A stretch of 64,000 bases of DNA from Caecitellus pseudoparvulus. Taxonomy: Eukaryota > Bigyra: Bicosoecida. Positions within the stretch are counted from its first letter, which is position 1. Each line of letters opens with the position of its first letter. Both the position numbers and the translations under genes were made by a program. Location: the NCBI GenBank assembly GCA_965644315.1, contig CBFFRQ010000096.1:186001-250000 (forward strand), in the 5' to 3' direction. Shown here piece by piece: positions 1 to 9,408 of this stretch. The notes beneath the pieces are model-generated. The model saw only the letters and a program-made list of their open reading frames with translations, was not told where the DNA came from and made no database searches.

Positions 1-1
1 C

Positions 2-2164
2 CCCCTCATGACGGCCTGCGGCAAGGGGCACGCCGACGTCGTGAAGGTGTTGCTGGCAGCGCACGCGGACGCCAACAACGGCTCCTCAGACGGCTGGCGC
101 CCCGTCATCTCAGCCTGCGACAACGGCAACGTGCGCTGCCTGCAGCTGCTGCTGGATGCGGGGGCTGACCTGAACTTCTTCACGAACCAGGAGACAGGCT
201 TCACGCCCCTCATGAAGGCGTGCTCCAAGGGCAGTGCGGAGTGCGTGCAGGCACTCATCGCCTCGGGCGCCAGCGTGGACGCGGCGAACTTGAAGACGGG
301 CTGGCGGGCCATGATGAACACGGTGAAGGAGGAGGGGCGGGAGGAGTGCCTGCAGCAGCTGGTGGCGGCGTCAGCAGAGGTGAACTTCACGACGGAGAAC
401 GCCGACGCGTGGTGCCCCCTGGCCAAAGCCGCCAAGGAGGGGCTGCGGGACGCCGTGCGCATCCTGCTGTCCGCTGGCGCAGACGCCAACCTGACGCACA
501 AGACGTCAGGCCTGACGGTGCTGATGGAGGCGGCGTCTGCGGGGCACGTGGACGTCGTGCAGGAGTTCATGGCCTTCCGTTCCCGCAACGGCATCGACCT
601 GGACGGCACCTGCCGCAAGACGGGCAAGACCAGCATGGCCTACGCCGCCGAGCGTGGGCACACGGGCGTCGTGCTGTCCTTGCTCAACGCGGGGGCGGAT
701 CCGGACATTGGCGCCAAGCGGGGCGTCTGCCCCATGCAGCTGGCAGCCGTGAAGGGGCATGTGGATGTGGTGCAGGAGCTGCTGAGCCGGGGCGTGTCAG
801 CGCGCCAGGCCATGGACATGCGTGGGTACACGACGCGAGTGCCCACACACGTGCAGACGTGCCTGACCTCTCGAGTGGAAGCGGAGTGTGGCGCGGAGGC
901 GGACGCCGCCGCCGCCGCCCTCCTGGCTGAGCTGGAGGAGGAGGAGGCGGCCGAGAGCGCCAAGAAGCAGAAGGCGGCCCGCAAGCGCGCCAAGCGCAAG
1001 GAGAAGCGCGAGGCAGAGAAGCACGCTGCTGCCGTGCAGGCGCAGAAGCAGGCCGCCGCCAAGGCGCAGAAGCAGGCCGCTGCTGCAGCTGTCAAGGCGC
1101 GGGCTGCCGCGGCCAAGGCGGCCAAGGCACCGCCGGCCCACACCGCCCAGCCTGCGCCCCAGAAAGCCAAGCCCGCACCGGCACCTGCCCCTGCGCCCTC
1201 TTCCCGGTCCTCTGCAGGCCAAGGCTCGGCGCGCAGTGGGGCGTCGTCCTCCCGCCCCTCGGGAGGGGGTGCTGCCCGGACACGCCAAGCCCCTGCTGCT
1301 GCGCGCACCGACCGCACAACGCCTGGGGCCCAAGCGCAACACGCGACCGCCGCAGCAAGCAGCAGCGGCGGCAGCAGGGGCAGTGGTGCCTCGCGCCAGC
1401 GCAGCTCGGCAGGTGCTGCTGCCACCTCCAGGGGAGGGCCTAGCAGTGCTGGTGGCAGCCGCGGCGCGAGCCGGTCCTCTGGGGGCGCCTCAGGCTCCAG
1501 AGCAAGCGGCAGCTCTGCCAGCGGCGGTGGTGGCGGTGATGCTCAGCGGAGGCAGGGCAGCCGGCCTGCGGCCGCCTCCACCCGGGATGCAGCGCGGCGG
1601 CAGGGCGGTGGCGTGCGTGCCCCGGCAGCACCCTCCGTGCCCGCTGCCAGCCAGCCAGTGCCCGCTGCCGGGGACGACAGGGCGGACTTCCTCATGGGGC
1701 TGGGCCTGGGCCTGTCGGGGACGCCGCTCATGATGGACCTAGGCAGCGAGCAGGGCCTGCACTCCAGCTCCTCAGCCGCCCCTTCCGCCAGCTCAGGCGG
1801 TGGGGGGGAGCACGGCGCCTATGGCGGCCCGCAGACCTCATCCGGCTTCAGCAGCGGCATGGGCGGGAGTGACGGGTACTCCCTGGGCCTGGGCAGCATG
1901 CAGCTGGGCGGGCAGGGCCAGGGCCACTCCTCTGCGTCTGGCGGGGGGGGCGGCTCCCTCGGCCTGGGCAACGTCCCCAGCTTCGGCGGCTGGCAGGGGG
2001 GCATGCTGAGCATGGGGGCTGGGCAGGACCACGAAGGCGGTTTCGGCGGCGTGCCGCTGGCCAGCATGGGCCAGGCAACGGGCGTGTGGAGCCCCCCCTC
2101 CGGCAGCTCCACGGGCGCCTCGGCGGCGTCCTCCCAGCAACCCTCAGGGGGGCAGGGCCGGTGA
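2..2164 (+). CDS. Ankyrin-repeat protein with Lys/Ala coiled coil and long disordered tail (5' partial)
   Basis: The frame is open to the left edge: the codons before the first ATG (position 8) read Pro-Leu and complete an ankyrin consensus (PLMTACGKGHADVV), so the true start lies outside the window. About seven to eight ankyrin repeats follow (to about residue 270), with repeated PLMKAC, GHVDVVQELL and GAD-type motifs. Next comes a highly charged Glu then Lys/Arg/Ala helix (about residues 295-385), probably coiled coil. About 330 residues of Ser/Gly/Ala/Pro/Gln low complexity end at TGA 2162-2164. Ankyrin repeats are protein-binding scaffolds; the acidic/basic helix after them resembles the one seen in large ankyrin scaffolds, but I recognise no catalytic domain. 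Function beyond scaffolding is unknown. GC-rich simple sequence may hide small assembly errors. Confidence 0.85.
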   Translation, partial: PLMTACGKGHADVVKVLLAAHADANNGSSDGWRPVISACDNGNVRCLQLLLDAGADLNFFTNQETGFTPLMKACSKGSAECVQALIASGASVDAANLKTGWRAMMNTVKEEGREECLQQLVAASAEVNFTTENADAWCPLAKAAKEGLRDAVRILLSAGADANLTHKTSGLTVLMEAASAGHVDVVQEFMAFRSRNGIDLDGTCRKTGKTSMAYAAERGHTGVVLSLLNAGADPDIGAKRGVCPMQLAAVKGHVDVVQELLSRGVSARQAMDMRGYTTRVPTHVQTCLTSRVEAECGAEADAAAAALLAELEEEEAAESAKKQKAARKRAKRKEKREAEKHAAAVQAQKQAAAKAQKQAAAAAVKARAAAAKAAKAPPAHTAQPAPQKAKPAPAPAPAPSSRSSAGQGSARSGASSSRPSGGGAARTRQAPAAARTDRTTPGAQAQHATAAASSSGGSRGSGASRQRSSAGAAATSRGGPSSAGGSRGASRSSGGASGSRASGSSASGGGGGDAQRRQGSRPAAASTRDAARRQGGGVRAPAAPSVPAASQPVPAAGDDRADFLMGLGLGLSGTPLMMDLGSEQGLHSSSSAAPSASSGGGGEHGAYGGPQTSSGFSSGMGGSDGYSLGLGSMQLGGQGQGHSSASGGGGGSLGLGNVPSFGGWQGGMLSMGAGQDHEGGFGGVPLASMGQATGVWSPPSGSSTGASAASSQQPSGGQGR
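890..2160 (+). repeat. Low-complexity coding tract (Lys/Ala then Ser/Gly/Ala/Pro)
   Basis: This is the compositionally biased coding part of the ankyrin gene. It starts as alternating Ala and Lys/Arg codons (about 890-1130), then becomes Ser/Gly/Ala/Pro-rich. It is not a tandem repeat with a fixed unit. The same composition produces long spurious open frames on both strands here. Confidence 0.6.
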
Positions 2165-2306
2165 GGCCCCCACGCCCACCTCCAGGTCAATGCAGACTCG
2201 TGGACGGGTACTTCCATAACTAAATCACCCGTCCCCGCAACCTCCCTCGCACGGCTCGTCTTCAGACTCCCGCGTGTTTCAGCAGGCTCCCGCACAAGGC
2301 ACCGCC

Positions 2307-3111
2307 ATGCGCGTCTTGGCGGGGCTTCTCGTGGCTGCGGCAGCTGCTAGCAGCGCCGCAGCGTACTCTGCAGCAGTGTCCGATGTGGGTGTCGGCAGCT
2401 TTTGCCACACCCTCGCCAGCCACATTCCCCATGGTGCGTGCCGCGCTGGGGAGCGCAGTGCACTGCACTTGCCCAAGCACACCCCACGCAGCATGCCATG
2501 CACTCCCCTTGCCCGCAGAGTGCAAGGCCAAGTCGGACTGCCACTCCATTGACTGTGCATTTGACATTCTGCACCAGGACATCCATGTGGACGTCGATTT
2601 CAACGTGAGAGGCAGCCCTGGTCCATGTGCCGCGGCGACCGCAGCCCAGCTGCCTTGCTGCCGCGCTCCCTCGCAGGTGTGCTCGAACCCTGTGAGCTTG
2701 ACGCTGTCAGTGGCCGACGAAAGTCACCACCTGCACTGGAGTCACACGTTCTCAGCGAGCGAGTCCGTGTACGTGCCTGGGCTCAGCATCGACGTGCCAC
2801 ACCTGGGCTCAGCCGGGGTGAAGGTGGGCGTGGAGGTGGGCGGGGCCAAGCACGAGCTGGACGTCTCCATCACCCTCACGGCCTGTGTGCGCGTGGGGGG
2901 AGAGGAGGTCCCCGTCGCTCACCGGGCACTGCGTGCTCCAGTGCCTGACGCGGGCGAGCTTGCCCCCGCCACTGAGGCAGGCGACTTGGGCTTCGACAAG
3001 TGCTTCCCGAACCCCCCTCTTCGAGTGGTCAAGTTCCACGCGCTGAACTTTTCCTGGGTGCACTGCCGCGCGGAGGACGCCCCTCTTGCCTTGCCAGAGA
3101 GTGACGTGTAG
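2307..3111 (+). CDS. Secreted cysteine-containing orphan protein
   Basis: I do not recognise this family. The spliced model is join(2307..2433, 2519..2604, 2677..3111), 215 residues, with introns of 85 bp (gtgcgt...ccgcag) and 72 bp (gtgaga...tcgcag). The ATG at 2307 has a good context (accgccATG) and begins a clear signal peptide (MRVLAGLLVAAAAASSAAA). The mature chain has scattered cysteines (C-x5-C, C-x4-C spacing early on, later ones near residues 160-200) and an alternating beta-like pattern in the middle (VSLTLSV, VKVGVEVGG, LDVSITLTAC). It is probably a secreted or lumenal beta-rich domain stabilised by disulfides. A lipid-binding ML-type fold is possible from size and cysteine content, but I could not match its motifs. 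Intron 2 is a multiple of three without a stop. Confidence 0.7.
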
Positions 3112-3484
3112 AGCCAGTACATCGCGACACTGCCGACAGCCCAGCACAGCGCCGCAGCAGAAATGTGACAAGCTGGGCCGAGCGGTCTGGAGTGGACTCT
3201 ATGTGTGCCACGCATCGCATGCAAACCCGCACGCCGGCGGCTTGTGAGCCCCCAGCGTGCTTCGAAGGTCCCCTGCGAGGCGAAGCACAGGAGGCCTTCG
3301 ATATCTGTGCGTCGGCGCACTCGTGGCCAAACGCCAATTCAGAAACTAACAATCACCTCAGCACACCGGAATGCATACCTTGGGCACCGCCCGTGCCTTT
3401 GCATGCCGCCCCTGAGCCCCCCCTCCCAAGCAAGGCCCTCGACGCCTGCAGAGGAGCAAGCAGTGTTTCACCCCGAAACGCAGA
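3112..3484. other. Intergenic, no gene recognised
   Basis: Some 370 bp between two plus-strand genes. I see no convincing coding exon. A short string near 3170-3190 resembles the D arm of a type II tRNA, but no matching T arm follows, so it is not called. The stretch should hold the 3' end of the upstream gene and the promoter and 5' UTR of the RMND1-like gene. Confidence 0.5.
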
Positions 3485-5299
3485 ATGAGCACGACGCCCT
3501 ACCAGCTCCTGCCCTCTGACGGGGATGGAGCTGAGCACAACAAGCCCAAGCAAGCACAACCAGACCGTGCCGTCCGCTTCGAGCCTGCAGTCCCTCAAGC
3601 CCTCGTGGCGGACCCGAAACTCATGCGGCCTCTGGCCTGGTCGCGGCCCAGCCGAGGGCCATACTCTCGGCCCCGCCCGCGCGGGACGGCTTCCAGCCTG
3701 GGCAGGCAGTTCAACGGCGTGGCACAGGTGCCCGTCGTCGTGCGCCCCCCCCTGCGCCACCGCTCGGCGCGCATCCCCACGCAGTCCACGCGCCGTGACC
3801 GGGAACGCAAGCAGCGCCGGCACCGCTCTCGGCGCTACGCCACCTCTGGCAGCGAGGAGGAGGGGCACCACGCCCGAGGCGCCACGTGGGGAGGATGGGA
3901 AGCACACCCTGAGGACGAACCCCTGGACCCCTCTGTCTCGCGGCGCCTCACCGCCATGTGCCTGGCTGAGGAGATGGACACGTCGGCTGTGCTGGCGTGG
4001 TTGCGGCGGGCTGTGGGCGCCTTGCCCCTGCAGCTCACGCCAGGTGTCCCGGTGAAGTGGACCTTCACCATGGTCACGGATGTGCTCCTGGCCACGGCTG
4101 TGCCCAAGAGCGACGCTGACGTGGAGGCTGTGCTGGACCGCATGGACCCCCCCCTGCCCTCCCGCGGCCTCGCGCGCAGCGCAGGCAGCCTCAACGCCCT
4201 GGATACGGAGGGAGGCGATGCCGAGCAGGGCTCTGGGCTGCACACACCCACGTTTGGCGACGTGGAGGGCGCTGACCGGCCCCCCGTCGTGCTGCCCCTG
4301 CACCCTCGCCGGCGCATCCCCTCCAGCCTGAGCCCCACCCCCCTGCCAGATGGAGATGCAGAGGGGGCGGCGGTGGACGGCAGCAGCACCGCTGGGCACC
4401 TGGCTGCACCCTGGCATGGGCCAACGGATGGGGAGAAGGAGTCGGACGTGGACGCCGCCGCCACCCGTGCTGCACTGGAGGCGCAGCTGGCTGCGGAGGC
4501 GGCAGCACGGGAGGAGGAGCGCGTGGCCCGCGAGGCGGCCTTGCGGGAAGCCCGTCTGGGCGCGGTGCGGCGCGAGGCCAGCGGGGACGTGCTTATCTTC
4601 CCCTTCGGCTGCACGGTCACGTGGGGGCTGACAGAGGAGCAGGAGCACACCTTCCTGGCGGCACTGCGGGACGCACAGCTCCTGGTGGCGCCCCTCGCAG
4701 AGCCGGAGGAAGACGACATGATGTGGCACTACTGCACCAACCCCCGGGCGGACACGGAGGGGGCAGGGGAGACCTCCCTCAGTGGGGACGACGTGGAGCT
4801 CTGCTCCACCTGCGCCTCTGAGAAGCTCGCAGCCTCCTACGCCTTCGCCCAGAGCACCAAGCTGTCCGTGTCGGAGCGGCAGGTGGACGCGGAGATCGAG
4901 CGCACGAAGCACGTGCCGGTGACGCTGGCCCGCACCGGCAAGATCCCCCTCTCCGCCTCTGCCATCTCCAAGCAGACCGGCGTCCTCTTCATCCTGCGCA
5001 GCAGCGTGAACCTGACCTCTGACATCCTGGACACACCGGAAGTGTTCTGGGATGACGACAGCTTCGAGCCGACCTACGAGCTGGCCACGGCGTACCTGGA
5101 CCTGTCCACCCGCGTGGACATCGTCAACACGCGCCTGGACATTCTGCGCGAGCTGCTGGACATGCTGTCGTCCCAGCTGGAAGTGGACCACTCCGTGCGC
5201 CTGGAGTGGATCGTCATCTGGCTCATCGTCGCAGAGGTGGTGCTGGAGCTGGCATCCATCCTGTGGGACCACTTTGACCGACACAACGAGGAGTTCTGA
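3485..5299 (+). CDS. RMND1: RMND1/Rmd1-family (DUF155) membrane protein
   Basis: A single-exon, 604-residue protein. The C-terminal half (from about residue 355) is a DUF155 domain: FPFGCTVTWGL, then KLSVSERQVD, then LARTGKIPLSASAISKQ, then SDILDTPEVFWDD, and finally a helical stretch LEWIVIWLIVAEVV, which is the expected C-terminal transmembrane helix. In animals RMND1 sits in the mitochondrial inner membrane and supports mitochondrial translation; yeast Rmd1 and Rmd8 are related proteins of less clear role. The first 350 residues are basic then low complexity (Arg-rich 60-120, acidic 290-340) and have no match I recognise. The basic N-terminus does not look like a classic amphipathic presequence, so mitochondrial location is inferred from family only. 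The ATG at 3485 is the first in frame. Confidence 0.9.
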   Translation: MSTTPYQLLPSDGDGAEHNKPKQAQPDRAVRFEPAVPQALVADPKLMRPLAWSRPSRGPYSRPRPRGTASSLGRQFNGVAQVPVVVRPPLRHRSARIPTQSTRRDRERKQRRHRSRRYATSGSEEEGHHARGATWGGWEAHPEDEPLDPSVSRRLTAMCLAEEMDTSAVLAWLRRAVGALPLQLTPGVPVKWTFTMVTDVLLATAVPKSDADVEAVLDRMDPPLPSRGLARSAGSLNALDTEGGDAEQGSGLHTPTFGDVEGADRPPVVLPLHPRRRIPSSLSPTPLPDGDAEGAAVDGSSTAGHLAAPWHGPTDGEKESDVDAAATRAALEAQLAAEAAAREEERVAREAALREARLGAVRREASGDVLIFPFGCTVTWGLTEEQEHTFLAALRDAQLLVAPLAEPEEDDMMWHYCTNPRADTEGAGETSLSGDDVELCSTCASEKLAASYAFAQSTKLSVSERQVDAEIERTKHVPVTLARTGKIPLSASAISKQTGVLFILRSSVNLTSDILDTPEVFWDDDSFEPTYELATAYLDLSTRVDIVNTRLDILRELLDMLSSQLEVDHSVRLEWIVIWLIVAEVVLELASILWDHFDRHNEEF

Positions 5300-5479
5300 G
5301 CCTGGCCAGGCGCACGAGCTGCCCGTGGCGTCAATTCCCCCGCCACCGGCAACCGCGGCATGAGCAGGCTATGCCTCGCTCGCGTGCCATCCAGCACACC
5401 TTTGGCTGGAATGCACACACTGCACGTGTGACTGCAGGGAGGCGCCCAGAGCAGCAACAATTTCCGCATCACACTCCAC

Positions 5480-5755
5480 ATGGACGGCGCAGGGATGCCC
5501 CCAGAGAAGCTGGCCCGCATGTGCAGCATGCTGACGAAGCGCTACCAGCGCTGTGTCATGAGCACGCTGGCCTCTGACCCCTTCCAAGTCACTGAGAAGT
5601 GCGGGGGCATGTACCTGGACCTCACCGAGCTGTGCGGAGTGGTGGTGCGTGAACCAGCGGCACACAACGCACGCTGCCCTCCCCGACCCCTGCGCGCCCT
5701 GCCCCGAGCACAGGAAGGCGTGAAGCCCCCCGCGCCAGCTGGCCCCGACTCTTAA
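5480..5755 (+). CDS. Small twin-cysteine CX9C-CX10C (CHCH-type) protein
   Basis: The model is join(5480..5644, 5714..5755), 68 residues, with a 69-bp intron (gtgcgt...gcacag). Read without splicing it stays open (91 residues), so the intron is inferred from donor, acceptor and the drop in codon quality. The core carries CSMLTKRYQRC (C-x9-C), a 15-residue loop, and CGGMYLDLTELC (C-x10-C), each in a predicted helix. This is the helix-turn-helix disulfide pattern of mitochondrial intermembrane-space proteins imported by the Mia40 pathway. C-x9-C followed by C-x10-C is also the spacing of COX6B/Cox12, but the rest of the sequence does not look like COX6B. A respiratory-chain assembly or subunit role is likely. 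The stop lies 11 bp from the stop of the opposing topoisomerase gene. Confidence 0.7.
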   Translation: MDGAGMPPEKLARMCSMLTKRYQRCVMSTLASDPFQVTEKCGGMYLDLTELCGVVVREPAAHNARCPPRPLRALPRAQEGVKPPAPAGPDS

Positions 5756-5766
5756 TGCATTCCCCC

Positions 5767-8170
5767 TCAGAACTTCCACGTGGACTTCTCACCGCAGGCC
5801 CATGGGAACTTGTCGCGCAGCGCTCTGGGGAAGACCTTCTCAATGGGGCACTCCACGTGCTTGCACCAGGCCACCGTGATGCGGGGGTCCATGTAGTTGA
5901 TCTTGGCCGTGCCCAGCGCCACCGTCTTGTTGTCGTCTTTGTTCTTCATGTCCAGCTTGCTCTTCCGCAGGCGCTGCTCGAACGTGGCGATGCGCTTGGA
6001 GAGGGTCTCCGGCGACGGCTGCTTGGAGAACAGGTGGCTCTCTGCGGCCCGCTTGGCCTTCTGCTTCTCCGTGGGCTTGGTGCCCTTGGGGATGACGACG
6101 CTCTTGAGCTTGATGTCCTTGCCTGCCTTGCGCGCCTTGAGGTGCTTGCGCAGCTCCGCCACCTGCTTCGTCAGCAGGGCCACGCGGTCCTGCAGCTTGC
6201 CAAAGGTGGCGGCAAAGGACTTCGGCACCGTGCGTTGATGGTTGCACAGGATGGACACCTCTCGGTTGGCCCGGTTGTACTCGACGGCCTTCTCCGCGTC
6301 GGTGGCGGAGATGGGCAGGTCCCATGGCAGCTCCTCCTGCAGCGTGATGCTGGCGTTGTACGTGCGGAAGACCTTCGCAGACAGCCCCGGCATGAGCTTC
6401 TGCAGCTCCGAGTTCAGGCTGCTGGGCGTGAGCTTGTCGAACAGCTCTGCGGCGCCGTCCTTGCCCCTGGCGAAGCGCTTCAGGTTCTTGAACACCTGCG
6501 CCCCCACGCCGCCGTACCGCGCCAGGTCGATCGTCTGGAAGTACCGCATGCTGTCCTTGCCCAGGAAGTCCAGCGTGATGCGGCGGTCCTCGCCGTCCCC
6601 TGCTGCAGTGGCGGCGGCGGTGGCGGCTGCAGCAGCAGCGGCTGGCGTGGAGGGGGTCTGGCTGGCCCCCTCGTCATCCCCCTCGGCGTCCTCTGGCGGC
6701 GGCTCACCGAAGGTGATGTGCTCCACGCGCAGGGAACAGCAGCCCACCGTATCGGCCTCGTCGTCGTCCTTCTCGCCACCCACACGCAGGGCCAGGCGGT
6801 CAATGACCCACATGGCCGTGCCGGCCTGCGCCTCAAACGGGTCCTTGGACGGTAGGGCGGCCGTGTAGTGCTCCCGCACCTTGCCGATGTACGCCTTGAG
6901 CTTGCGCGCTTTCTCGTACTTGTCCCGGTCAGACTTGCCCTTGAAGCCCGAGGACGCCGCCAAGTACACGTACTTCTGCGCCTTCATCACGTTCTCCTTC
7001 CAGTAGGCCAGCCAGGTGACGGTGGGGTCGTGCACAACCGCCTTCCACGCGTGGCCAGGAGCAGGGCAGGGTGGCACGGGGCCCAGGTCGGAGGTGTTGA
7101 TGGTGATGCGCTCCGCGGGCACGCGCTGCTTGACAGTGCCCGTCTTGGGGTGCTGGCCGCGCCCTCGGAACAGCCCCGGCGGCTCAATTGTGAAATTGCC
7201 CACCCGCTGCACGTGCCCATCCACCAGGGCGAAGCCGTGCTTCAGCACCAGCGCGTCCCGCACCGCCTTGTCGGCTTCCTTCTCCTCCTTGCTGCGGGCC
7301 TTGCGCGCCTCCCGCTGCTTCAGCACCTCCGCTCGCAGGGCGTCCCAGCCGCACTGCTCGAAGTCCTTCACCACGTGCCCCTTGCCCAGCGCCGCCCGGA
7401 AGTCGGCAAAGAAGTTCTTGTTGAAGCGAGGCGCGACACTGGCGTCGCCCAACTGCGGCCCGTCCAACGGCATCTGGGCGTAGAACGTCGCCAGCTCCTC
7501 CTGGGCCGGCGTCAGGTCCACTGGCTCGCCCCCATACGTCAACTTCACGCCGTGGGCGGTGTAGTCGTCGGGGAAGACCACGCCAGTGTGCTCCAGCGTG
7601 CGCCACTGAACGCCGTCAGGCAGCTCATCCTCTTCCCACCACTTGTGTGCCTTCATGGCCGCTTCAATTTCCTCCAGGGGCTTCAGCTCCTTGACCTGCG
7701 CGGGCAGACGGCACGCCTGTGAGGGCAGAGTTTCACCAGCACGTTACCACGCTCCAACGCCTCACCTTGCCAGCCTTCACCTCGGCCGCCTTCTTCGCCG
7801 CAGCCTTCTTCTTGCCTGCTGCAGCCTTCTTCTTGCCTGTTGCTGGCTTCTTGCTGGCACTAGCTGCCTTCTTCGCTGGCGCCGCCTTCTTTGCAGCGCT
7901 GGCAGCCTTGGACGGCGTCTTGCTGCGGGGTTTCTGCAGCGGCAGCGGGCACCATGCGGCGTGATCCAGCCACCTGCACGCAGCTGCGCAGGGTCGCAGC
8001 CGTACCTTGGCAGCAGTCGGGGCCTCTACAAATGCCTCGTCATCCTCAGAGCCGGGTTCCTTGTACGATGCTTGGCTGCGGCGGCGCTTGGTGCCCCTGC
8101 CCTTTGAACCGCCGACAGCGGGCCCGCTGGCGCCCAGGGAGTCCAGCGTCACGTCATCGCTGTCAGACAT
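5767..8170 (-). CDS. TOP1: DNA topoisomerase I (type IB)
   Basis: Complement join(5767..7695, 7766..7933, 8006..8170), 753 residues, introns 70 and 72 bp. It relaxes supercoiled DNA ahead of polymerases by cutting one strand through a 3'-phosphotyrosine. The N-terminus (MSDSDDVTLD) is acidic, then a Lys/Ala/Pro-rich tail (exon 2) resembles a histone H1 tail and should be nuclear and DNA-binding. The core starts at KWWEEDELPDG. All catalytic residues are visible: Arg in RLALRVGG, Lys in FLGKDSMRY, Arg in KVFRTYNAS, His in CNHQR, and the nucleophile Tyr in INYMDPRITVAWC (codon at 5893-5895). The usual segment between CSLRVEHI and the FLGKD strand is replaced by about 35 residues rich in Ala/Thr/Glu. 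A Lys-rich coiled-coil linker precedes the Tyr. An alternative exon-3 acceptor 21 bp upstream is also in frame. Confidence 0.95.
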
Positions 8171-8385
8171 GGCGGCAGGGGGTGTGCAGGGTGGACAGAA
8201 GGACCGGGGGGCGCTTTGTGTGCGGGATCGTTCACGGTGCCCTCGCTGGCTTGCTCGGCTGGCAGCGCGGAATGTGGCCCAACTACCAGGCTGTCGCGCG
8301 GTGGCCAGGCGGCCACTCAGCGCCTTCCCCTGCACTGCAGGTGTCTGCAAAGCATGTACATTCAGCGCACCTCCTCCGCCCCCAC

Positions 8386-9218
8386 CTACCCACAACACGA
8401 CCCCTCCATGGTGCCTTGTGGCTGCGGTGCAATGGACACGGTGGGCGCCGCCTGTCCTGGGTCCCGGGGCCGTGTCGCCGCTGCCAAGGAGGCATCTCGC
8501 AGGATAGCCCGGACCAGCGCCGTGAAGGCCTCCTGCACGCCCTCCCCTGTGCGCGCCGACGTCTCGATGACGGGCATGCCGTGGCTGGCGGCCCACTTCG
8601 TTGCCGCGTCGGAGGACAGCACCCGGTTCTCCTTCTTGTCGATCTTATTCGCGACGCCGACGAACTTGGGCGCCAGGGCCAGGCTGCTGCAGTGGTTCTG
8701 GGCCCGCTCCAGCCACGCCTCCGCCGCCGGCACGCCAGCTGGGTCGGTGACATCCAGCACCACCATGACGCCGTGGGCGCCCCGGAAGTACTGCCCCACG
8801 ATCGCGTCGAAGCGCTCCTGGCCTGCCGTGTCGTTCACCTGCAGCCGCACGCGGCGCCCGTCAATGGTCATTTCCGTGGACTGTGCTGGGCCAGGGCGAG
8901 TTGCAGGTGGGGAGCCAGGGGCGCGTTGTGCGCGGTTCTGCGGCTCACGCACGTGGCTGTCCGTCGTGATGGTGCTCTGCTGCAGAGGATCAAAGGTCCC
9001 CTTGATGAATTGCCGCAGCAGACTTGACTTGCCCACAGCTGGGCAGGAGCAGCGCCGGCAGGCGTGGCGAGGTGCAGCTTGGCGTGGCCAGAGTCGGTGC
9101 CTTTGCGAGGGCGCGTTCACTGGCGCGCCCGGGTGCTTGTACACCACTCACCCATGGCACCAACCAGGATGATGGTCATGACATTATCGAAAGGGTTCAG
9201 CTGTGACGCCGCGGCCAT
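8386..9218 (-). CDS. Divergent Rab-like small GTPase
   Basis: Complement join(8386..8880, 8953..9038, 9152..9218), 215 residues, introns 113 and 72 bp. Splicing exon 1 (MAAASQLNPFDN...) to exon 2 completes the P loop GAMAVGKSS. Other G motifs are DTAGQERF (switch II with the catalytic Gln), NKIDKKENR (NKxD) and ETSART (SAK-type). The C-terminus is Cys-Cys-Gly, consistent with geranylgeranylation but one residue longer than a plain CC tail. Switch I aligns residue for residue with Rab but reads TITTDSH instead of TIGVDF, and the Trp before DTAG is Asn. So two of the three hydrophobic-triad residues used for effector binding are gone. It should act in membrane traffic; which compartment cannot be said. 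It is transcribed towards TOP1, 215 bp away, and diverges from the NAPE-PLD-like gene. Confidence 0.88.
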
Positions 9219-9408
9219 GCCGGCCGGCGTGCCTCGGCGGCAGTCGTTTCAACTGCGTTTCGCGCGAGACGCCGCGGACAGGCGTGGCCAATGAGCTGGC
9301 AAAATATCTGCGACCGCTTGCCAAGCGAAGCTGTCCTTCCCGGCAAAACAGACAAGGCTCCAGGTTTTGAAGAGGTTTTTTTTTGCGAAGAGGGGTCCGT
9401 CGACAGAC
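9219..9408. promoter_or_regulatory. Short bidirectional promoter region
   Basis: Only 190 bp separate the starts of the minus-strand Rab-like gene and the plus-strand NAPE-PLD-like gene, so both promoters must lie here or inside the genes. A CCAAT string occurs at about 9287-9291, and TTTCGCGC (an E2F-type octamer) at 9258-9265. Either may be chance in DNA of this composition. No TATA box is evident. Confidence 0.35.

Noticed and set aside
3165-3270. tRNA-Leu/Ser-like string (gggccgagcggtct) with a later ttcgaa
   Set aside because: The spacing is wrong, the T stem does not pair, and the acceptor ends do not match a 3' half containing a T loop.
3353-5284. 643-codon open frame antisense to the RMND1-like gene
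   Set aside because: It is the reverse-strand shadow of a GC-rich gene (few AT-rich stop codons), has poor codon and amino-acid composition, and contradicts the clear DUF155 motifs on the plus strand.
9258-9265. E2F-type TTTCGCGC site in the Rab/NAPE-PLD divergent promoter
   Set aside because: An 8-base GC-rich motif is expected by chance in such DNA, and there is no second site or cell-cycle gene context strong enough to call it.
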